Part shown: one piece after another, positions 1 through 4,923 of the stretch | Layout: each line of letters starts with the position of its first letter | Position numbering within the stretch: position 1 is the first letter of the stretch | DNA from: DATHVI01 sp035461385 | Lineage (GTDB): Bacteria; Actinomycetota; Thermoleophilia; Solirubrobacterales; 70-9 | Reading direction: 5' to 3' | DNA: 10,397 nt | NCBI GenBank assembly: GCA_035461385.1 | Contig: DATHVI010000184.1 | Location: 1-10,397, forward strand | Notes under the pieces: model-generated | The model's input: the letters and a program-made list of their open reading frames with translations, nothing else | Told to the model about the DNA's origin: nothing | The model's database searches: none | Program-made: the position numbers and the translations under genes

Positions 1-614
1 CTCACCGGCTTCGACCTGCCCGACTCGGGGCGGGTCGAGCTCGGCGACGAGGAGATCACCGGCTGGAGCGCGATCGACCGCGCCCGGGCGCGGCTCGCGC
101 GCACCTTCCAGCACGGCCACCTGTTCGCCGGCCTGACGGTGCGCGAGAACGTCGAGGTCGCGGCGATCGGGGTCGGCGCCCGCACCCGCGATGCGCGCGA
201 GCGCGCGAGCGAGCTGCTCGAGCGCCTCGGACTCGGCCACCGCGCCTCGCAGCCCGCCTCGACCCTCCCCCATGGCGACGAGTCGAAGCTCGGCGTCGCC
301 CGAGCGCTCGCCACCGACCCGCGTCACGTGCTGATGGACGAGCCCGCCGCCGGTCTCTCGGAGCCCGAGATCCCGGCGCTCGTCGACGTGATCCGATCGG
401 TGCGCGACGACCAGGGCGCGGGGGTCCTCCTGATCGACCACAACATGGCGGTGATCATGGCCGCCTGCGACCGGATCGTCGTCCTCGACGGCGGGCGCGT
501 GCTCGCCGAGGGCATCCCCGAGGAGGTCCGCGCCAACCCGGCGGTCGCGGCCGCCTACCTCGGAGCCGTCGAGACCGACGCAGAGACTGATGCCGAGACC
601 ACGGAGGAAACGGG

Positions 615-618
<4 letters not shown>
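1..618 (+). CDS. livG: HAAT-type ABC importer ATPase LivG (5' partial)
   Basis: Cytoplasmic ATPase of a branched-chain-amino-acid-type (HAAT family) importer. The frame is open from base 1, so the start and the Walker A loop lie upstream; 205 residues are visible. Visible motifs: Q-loop RTFQHGHLF at fragment residues 34-42; an ABC signature region LPHGDESKLGVARAL, a variant of the usual LS-G-Q form; Walker B VLMDEPAAG with the catalytic Glu; and an H-loop (LLIDHNM) with its His. The ending DRIVVLDGG...EGIPEEVRANPAVAAAYLG is typical of LivG. An acidic tail rich in E, T, D and A follows and is not part of the ATPase fold. The stop overlaps the next ATG (ATGA), so it is translationally coupled to the partner ATPase LivF. 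The family is clear; the transported substrate cannot be read from the ATPase. Confidence 0.93.
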
Positions 619-1352
<734 letters not shown>

Positions 1353-1360
1353 GGCAGACC

Positions 1361-2248
1361 ATGGACGTGCTTCAGACACTGATCAACGGCACCGCGCTCG
1401 GCGCCGTCTACGCGCTGGTCGCGGTCGGCCTGGCGCTGATCTTCGGCGTCATGCGGCTGATCAACTTCGCCCACGGCGAGCTGATCACCGCCGGCGGCTA
1501 CACGCTCGCGCTCGCGAGCGCGTTCCCGACCGTGGCGGCGATCGCGCTCGCGGTCGTCGTCTGCGTCGCCCTCGCGTGGTTGATGGAGCGCGTCGCCTTC
1601 CGGCGCCTCCGCAACGCCGCGCCGGCGACGACGTTGGTGGCGACGTTCGCGGTCGCGTTCACCCTCCAGGCGATCTGGCTGATCGCCTTCGGGCCCCAGG
1701 GCGAGAGCGCCGACGTGCTCACGAGCCTCAACCGGACCGCGATCTCGGGCGAGCTCAGCCTGCGCTGGATCACGATCGTGATGCTCGTCACCGGGGCGAT
1801 CCTCCTCGGCGGGACGATCCTGCTGCTCAACCGGACGACGATCGGCCTCCAGATGCGAGCGGCGGCGGCGGACTTCCGCGCCGCGCGACTGCTCGGCGTC
1901 AGGGCCGACCGGGTGATCAGCGTCGCCTTCGTGATCGCCGGGGTGATGGCCGCGGCGGTCGCGGTGCTGCTCACCGTCCCGCGGCCGCTGGTCACGCCGA
2001 CGTTCGGGCTCGAGGTCGTGATCCTCACCCTCGTCGGCGTCGTCGTCGGCGGCATGGACCGGCTCTGGAGCGCGACCTGCGGCGGGTTCGCAATCGGGTT
2101 CGCGATCGCCGTGCTCGGCGACGTGCTGCCGTCGAGCGAGCGCGTCTTCCTGCCCTCGGCGGTCTTCCTGCTCGTGATCGTCGTCCTCGTCCTCCGCCCC
2201 GGCGGCCTCTTCGCCCCCCGGCGCCCGGCGACCGTCGAGCGGGTATGA
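1361..2248 (+). CDS. livH: HAAT-type ABC importer permease LivH
   Basis: Inner-membrane permease of the importer, 295 residues, nearly all hydrophobic helices. The N-terminal block GAVYALVAVGLALIFGVMRL followed by INFAHGELITAGGY is the LivH family hallmark. The cytoplasmic coupling loop that contacts the ATPases is visible as AAAADFRAARLLGVRADRVIS. A GGMDRLWSA block precedes the last helices and corresponds to the usual GG-G-GA segment. GAGG at 1351-1354, six bases before the ATG, acts as ribosome binding site and overlaps the livF stop region. The stop codon coincides with the start of an unusual 67-base insert before livM (see the repeat entries). HAAT permeases carry branched-chain or aromatic amino acids, urea, or aromatic acids; which one applies here is not visible. 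Confidence 0.93.
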   Translation: MDVLQTLINGTALGAVYALVAVGLALIFGVMRLINFAHGELITAGGYTLALASAFPTVAAIALAVVVCVALAWLMERVAFRRLRNAAPATTLVATFAVAFTLQAIWLIAFGPQGESADVLTSLNRTAISGELSLRWITIVMLVTGAILLGGTILLLNRTTIGLQMRAAAADFRAARLLGVRADRVISVAFVIAGVMAAAVAVLLTVPRPLVTPTFGLEVVILTLVGVVVGGMDRLWSATCGGFAIGFAIAVLGDVLPSSERVFLPSAVFLLVIVVLVLRPGGLFAPRRPATVERV

Positions 2249-2301
2249 GCGCGGAGCCAGGACAAGGGAGGGGTGGCTCCCGGGCGAAGCGCGATTCAAG
2301 G
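2245..2301 (+). repeat. intercistronic repeat, copy A
   Basis: This resembles the sequence at 4856-4912 without gaps: 42 of 57 bases match by hand count, including the first 12 bases and the shared blocks TCCCGG and CGCGAT. Both copies begin exactly on an ATGA that contains the stop of the upstream gene and end just before another ATGA that begins or contains the next start. Copy A also holds an inverted pair GGAGCC (2254-2259) / GGCTCC (2275-2280). That pair is not kept in copy B, so a shared RNA fold is not supported. The AAGG at its 3' end (2298-2301) is the likely ribosome binding site for livM. Confidence 0.6.
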
Positions 2302-2319
2302 TGCGTGGACGATGACTGA
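2245..2319 (+). CDS. tiny ORF bridging livH and livM (24 aa, speculative)
   Basis: The ATG overlaps the livH stop (ATGA at 2245) and the TGA at 2317 overlaps the livM start (ATGACTGA at 2312-2319). Translation here would therefore couple the two permease genes. The peptide starts M-S-A-E, has G-S-R and R-D in the middle and ends in three Asp. Codon use (CCA, GGA, CAA, AGG, TCA) is unlike the flanking G/C-ending genes, which argues against a long-established protein. No strong Shine-Dalgarno precedes it. It is best read as an open frame inside a repeat element, and could be a coupling device or chance. Confidence 0.2.
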   Translation: MSAEPGQGRGGSRAKRDSRCVDDD

Positions 2320-3391
2320 CCGCCTCGGGCTTCGCCAGTTCGCGCCGCCAGCGCTGCTGCTGGTCGCGGTCGGGCTCTACGGCAGCACGACCTCGGCGGG
2401 CACGCGCGACGACTTCACCTCGGCGCTGATCATGGCGACGATCGTGATCGCCCTCTACGTCTTCGTCGGCAACTCCGGCGTGATCTCGTTCGGGCACATC
2501 AGCTTCGTCGCGATCGGCGCCTTCGCCGCCGGGGTGATGACGATCCCCTCGGCGGTCAAGCCGACGGTGATGCCGAACCTGTTCCCGTTCCTGGCCGAGA
2601 ACTCGATCGGCAGCTTCGAGTCGCTGATCCTCGCCGCGGCGCTCGGGGCCTTCGTCGCCTTCTTCGCCGGGCTGGCGCTGATGCGCCTCTCCGGCCTCGC
2701 CGCCGGGATCGCGACCTTCGCCGTGCTCGAGATCACCCACAACGTGCTCCGCTTCTGGACCAAGATCGGCCCCGGAGCGCAGACGCTCTCGCTCGTGCCA
2801 GAGGACATCGAGCCGATCCAGGCGATGCTCGGGGCGCTGTTCGCCGCCGCGGTCGCGTTCGCGTTCCAGCGCAGCCGCTCGGGCCGGCTGCTGCGCGCCT
2901 CACGCGAGGACCCGGCGGCGGCCCAGGCGGCGGGGATCGACGTCCACCGCAAGCGGATGATCGCGTTCACGATCAGCGGCGCGCTCGCCGGCCTCGCCGG
3001 TGGCCTGCTCGTCCACCAGATCGGCAGCATCACCACCGAGCAGGTCTACCTGCGACTGACGTTCATCACCCTGGCGATGCTCGTCGTCGGCGGGATGCGC
3101 AGCCTCTGGGGGGCGGTCGTCGGCGCGCTCGTCGTCAGCTTCCTCGACATCGTCCTCATCGACGCCGAGAGCGGGCTCGGGATCGGCCCGGCGACGATCG
3201 ACCTGCCGGTCGGCTCGAGCCTGGTGATCCTCGGCGCGGTGATGGCGGCGATGCTGATCCTGCGCCCGAGCGGGCTCACGGGCGGGAACGAGGCGACGCT
3301 ACGGGTCCCGAAGGCGCTCCTGCGCCGGCGCGATCGGGCCGACTCGGGGGCCGGGAAGACACCGAAGACCGGTCCGGCTTCGAAGACTTGA
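2312..3391 (+). CDS. livM: HAAT-type ABC importer permease LivM
   Basis: Second membrane permease, 359 residues from the chosen ATG. The segment GNSGVISFGHISFVAIGAF is the LivM family block. The coupling loop reads AAQAAGIDVHRKRMIAFTIS, followed by ALAGLAGGLL and GGMRSLWGAVVGA, all standard for LivM. The tail after the last helix is basic and rich in R, K and T. I chose ATG 2312 because AAGG at 2298-2301 lies ten bases upstream and the residues before it are not family-like. A GTG at 2273 would add 13 residues encoded by the intercistronic repeat, and its purine tract is too close to serve as a ribosome site. Together with LivH it forms the transport channel. Substrate not determinable. Confidence 0.92.
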   Translation: MTDRLGLRQFAPPALLLVAVGLYGSTTSAGTRDDFTSALIMATIVIALYVFVGNSGVISFGHISFVAIGAFAAGVMTIPSAVKPTVMPNLFPFLAENSIGSFESLILAAALGAFVAFFAGLALMRLSGLAAGIATFAVLEITHNVLRFWTKIGPGAQTLSLVPEDIEPIQAMLGALFAAAVAFAFQRSRSGRLLRASREDPAAAQAAGIDVHRKRMIAFTISGALAGLAGGLLVHQIGSITTEQVYLRLTFITLAMLVVGGMRSLWGAVVGALVVSFLDIVLIDAESGLGIGPATIDLPVGSSLVILGAVMAAMLILRPSGLTGGNEATLRVPKALLRRRDRADSGAGKTPKTGPASKT

Positions 3392-3393
3392 CG

Positions 3394-3410
3394 TTTGATC
3401 AAATGTTTGA
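3394..3410. promoter_or_regulatory. AT-rich overlapping palindromes, candidate operator
   Basis: Between livM and the FAD subunit lies a perfect 10-base palindrome, TTTGATCAAA (3394-3403). It overlaps a second inverted repeat, TCAAA-TG-TTTGA (3399-3410). This is a conspicuous AT-rich island in a very GC-rich window and sits just before the oxidoreductase genes. Such a site would suit a dimeric repressor (TetR, GntR or MarR type), but no regulator gene is in the window. A TTGACG hexamer at 3388-3393 could be a -35 element, but I see no convincing -10. Confidence 0.4.
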
Positions 3411-3424
3411 AAGGGTGATGCGGA

Positions 3425-4291
3425 ATGCTGCTCGAGTCCGTTGAGTACGTGCGACCGGCGACGGTGGAGGAGGCGCTCGAGGCGCTCCGGTCGACCGAGG
3501 GAGCCGCCCCCCTCGCCGGCGGCCAGAGTCTCGTCAACGTGCTCAAGAACAGGGTCGCGGCGGTCGAGCTGCTGGTCGACATCAGCGCGCTCGAGGAGCT
3601 GCGGACGATCGACGCCGACGGCGGCGCGCTCGAGATCGGCGCCTGCGTCACCTACGACGAGCTCGACCGCTCGCCCGATGTCCGCGCCGCGCACCCGATG
3701 CTCGCCGACGTCGCCGGCCACATCGAGGACCAGCAGATCCGAAACCGCGGCACGATCGGCGGCAACTGCTGCCTCAGCGACCCGACCAACAACCTGCCGC
3801 CGCTCCTGATCGCGCTCGGGGCGACGATGAACGTCGAGGGCGCCGCGGGGCTGCGCCAGGTCCCCGCGGACGAGTTCTTCAAGGGCTACTTCATGACCGC
3901 GGTCGAGCCGGGCGAGATCCTCCGCAGCATCTCGATCCCCGCCCTCCCCGGAGACGCCGGCGTCGGCTACAACACGCTCGCCGTGGCCTACGACGCGAAG
4001 GCGATCGTCCGCGCCGCGGCGATGATCCAGGGCAACGGCGAGATCGCCGACGCCCGGGTGGTGCTGGCGGTCGTCGGGCCGGTCCCGATCCGCCACGCGG
4101 GGATGGAGGAGGCGCTCCGCGGCGCGCCGGCGACGGCGGAGACCGCAGATCAGGCAGCGGAGGCGATCGGCGACGACATCGAGCCGATGTCGGACACCCA
4201 TGGAAGCGCCGAGTACCGGCGGCAGGTCGCGCGTGTGGTTGCGCGGCGGGCAGTGACGGAGGCAATCGCGCGAGGAGGAGAGAGTCAGTGA
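3425..4291 (+). CDS. molybdenum hydroxylase FAD-binding subunit (CoxM/XdhB family)
   Basis: Medium subunit of a xanthine dehydrogenase/CO dehydrogenase-type hydroxylase. It passes electrons from the [2Fe-2S] subunit through FAD to an external acceptor. 288 residues, a normal family length. It opens with FEYVRPA-like VEYVRPATVEEALEAL. FAD contacts are seen in AGGQS (31-35) and in IRNRGTIGGN (105-114), followed by DPTNNLPPLLIALGA. The C-terminal third matches the CO dehydrogenase flavoprotein C-terminal domain. ATG 3425 is preceded by AAGGG at 3411-3415 with a nine-base spacer. FAD, FeS, Mo is the coxM-S-L gene order. The 3' end carries GAGGAGGAG (4272-4280), a strong ribosome site for whatever starts at 4288. 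The subunit does not reveal the substrate. Confidence 0.92.
   Translation: MLLESVEYVRPATVEEALEALRSTEGAAPLAGGQSLVNVLKNRVAAVELLVDISALEELRTIDADGGALEIGACVTYDELDRSPDVRAAHPMLADVAGHIEDQQIRNRGTIGGNCCLSDPTNNLPPLLIALGATMNVEGAAGLRQVPADEFFKGYFMTAVEPGEILRSISIPALPGDAGVGYNTLAVAYDAKAIVRAAAMIQGNGEIADARVVLAVVGPVPIRHAGMEEALRGAPATAETADQAAEAIGDDIEPMSDTHGSAEYRRQVARVVARRAVTEAIARGGESQ
4272..4280 (+). promoter_or_regulatory. strong Shine-Dalgarno before the first copy of the duplicated GTGA
   Basis: GAGGAGGAG ends seven bases before GTG 4288, which overlaps the FAD-subunit stop. The FeS subunit itself starts at the second copy, GTG 4341, which has its own GGGAGG (4328-4333), also seven bases away. A full-strength site aimed at a start codon that now opens only an 18-codon frame suggests that 4288 was once the real FeS start. 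Confidence 0.55.
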
Positions 4292-4344
4292 GCGAGCGAC
4301 ATTCATGTCGCGAGAGCAGCATGTGCCGGGAGGTGCTCCAGTGA
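4288..4344 (+). CDS. tiny ORF bridging FAD and FeS subunits (18 aa, speculative)
   Basis: The GTG at 4288 overlaps the FAD-subunit stop, and the TGA at 4342 overlaps the GTG start of the FeS subunit. Ribosomes could therefore run from one gene into the next. GAGGAGGAG with a seven-base spacer precedes it. The 18-residue product is short, Ser-, Arg- and Glu-rich, with two Cys, and resembles no family I recognise. Because the frame spans a palindrome and lies between direct repeats, it may be a by-product of an insertion and not a selected peptide. Confidence 0.25.
   Translation: MSERHSCRESSMCREVLQ
4296..4311. repeat. 16-base near-perfect palindrome
   Basis: GCGACAT-TC-ATGTCGC has two 7-base arms that match perfectly around a 2-base centre. 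It lies inside the insert between the FAD and FeS genes. As RNA, a two-base loop is too tight, so about six pairs would form. As DNA it could be a binding site or the core of a dispersed REP-like repeat. An ATG inside it (4305) is in frame with the FeS subunit but lacks a proper ribosome site. Confidence 0.55.
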
Positions 4345-4859
4345 GCGACGCGGGAACGGTTCACCCGATCCGGGTGACGATCAACGGCGAGGCGTACGAG
4401 CGCACGGTCGAGTCGCGCCAGCTGCTGGTGCACTTCATCCGCGACACGCTGGCGCTCAAGGGCACCCACATCGGCTGCGACACGGGCAACTGCGGCGCCT
4501 GCACGATCATTGTCAACGGCAAGCTGATCAAGAGCTGCATGATGCTCGCGGTCCAGGCTGACGGGGCCGAGGTCGAGACCGTCGAGAGCCTCGCGGAGGA
4601 CGGCGAGCTGAACCCGATCCAGAAGGCCTTCCACGCCGAGCACGGCCTCCAGTGCGGCTACTGCACGCCGGGGCTCCTGATGAGCGCCACCTACCTGCTA
4701 CGCAACAACCCGAACCCGAGCGAGGAGGAGATCCTGCGCGGGATCCGCGGCAACATCTGCCGCTGCACCGGCTACGTCAACGTCGTCCGCGCGGTCCAGG
4801 TCGCCGCCGGCGCCGAGCCGACGGCGGGCGCCGCGTCACGCGAGGAGGCGGCCCGATGA
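4341..4859 (+). CDS. molybdenum hydroxylase [2Fe-2S] subunit (CoxS/XdhC family)
   Basis: Small iron-sulfur subunit carrying electrons from the Mo site to FAD. 172 residues from the chosen start. The plant-type ferredoxin cluster is ligated by CDTGNCGAC and a later Cys in LIKSC. The second, C-terminal cluster is ligated by CGYC and CRC, inside GLQCGYCTPG and NICRCTGY. All eight Cys ligands are present. GTG 4341 is preferred because GGGAGG (4328-4333) lies seven bases upstream. The in-frame ATG at 4305 would add 12 residues from the inserted palindromic element. The stop overlaps ATG 4856 (ATGA). GAGGAGG at 4842-4848 near its end is the ribosome site for the Mo subunit. Confidence 0.93.
   Translation: MSDAGTVHPIRVTINGEAYERTVESRQLLVHFIRDTLALKGTHIGCDTGNCGACTIIVNGKLIKSCMMLAVQADGAEVETVESLAEDGELNPIQKAFHAEHGLQCGYCTPGLLMSATYLLRNNPNPSEEEILRGIRGNICRCTGYVNVVRAVQVAAGAEPTAGAASREEAAR
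4842..4848 (+). promoter_or_regulatory. ribosome binding site deciding the Mo-subunit start
   Basis: GAGGAGG ends seven bases before ATG 4856. The alternative ATG 4916 has only AGAGG two bases upstream, too close to work well. This supports initiation at 4856 and hence translation of the 20-codon insert as an N-terminal extension. Confidence 0.55.
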
Positions 4860-4923
4860 GCGCGGAGGCAGTGAGAAGGAGAGCGGGTTCCCGGCCGGAG
4901 CGCGATCCAGAGGCGATGAGCGC
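4854..4923 (+). repeat. 10-base direct repeat flanking an intercistronic insert (FeS/Mo)
   Basis: CGATGAGCGC occurs at 4854-4863 and at 4914-4923, identical and 60 bases apart. Each copy contains an ATGA. The first overlaps the FeS stop with ATG 4856 and the second provides ATG 4916. This is the same architecture as at the FAD/FeS junction. The 60-base spacing is a multiple of three, so here the insert stays in frame with the downstream gene. Confidence 0.6.
4856..4912 (+). repeat. intercistronic repeat, copy B
   Basis: This is the counterpart of 2245-2301, matching 42 of 57 bases in a gap-free alignment. Both copies keep the same reading phase: M-S-A-E at the start, then G-S-R and R-D. In this copy the frame continues into the Mo subunit. 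AGA, AGG and A-ending codons are concentrated here, unlike the surrounding genes. Confidence 0.6.

Larger units (their letters stand above)
4286..4348 (+). repeat. 10-base direct repeat flanking an intercistronic insert (FAD/FeS)
   Basis: CAGTGAGCGA occurs at 4286-4295, spanning the FAD-subunit stop, and again at 4339-4348, spanning the FeS start. The copies are identical and 53 bases apart. Each contains GTGA, in which a GTG start overlaps a TGA stop. The arrangement matches a target-site duplication or a tandem duplication at a former GTGA overlap. The insert carries the palindrome at 4296-4311 and the present ribosome site of the FeS gene. Confidence 0.6.

Noticed and set aside
2254..2280. 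Riboswitch or conserved RNA hairpin in the livH/livM insert
   Set aside because: The GGAGCC/GGCTCC pairing of copy A is not preserved in copy B, and I could not match any riboswitch class I know. A shared structure is not supported.
2273..2311. GTG 2273 as start of LivM
   Set aside because: The added 13 residues come from the repeat element, and the purine tract directly touches the GTG. ATG 2312 fits the family better.
3403..3444. 13-codon frame overlapping the FAD-subunit start
   Set aside because: It is not tied to the livM stop, has no ribosome site and no duplication of the start, so it is probably chance, unlike the bridging frames at the other junctions.
4305..4340. ATG 4305 as start of the FeS subunit
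   Set aside because: It lies inside the palindrome with no well-placed Shine-Dalgarno and would add residues not seen in the family. GTG 4341 has GGGAGG seven bases upstream.
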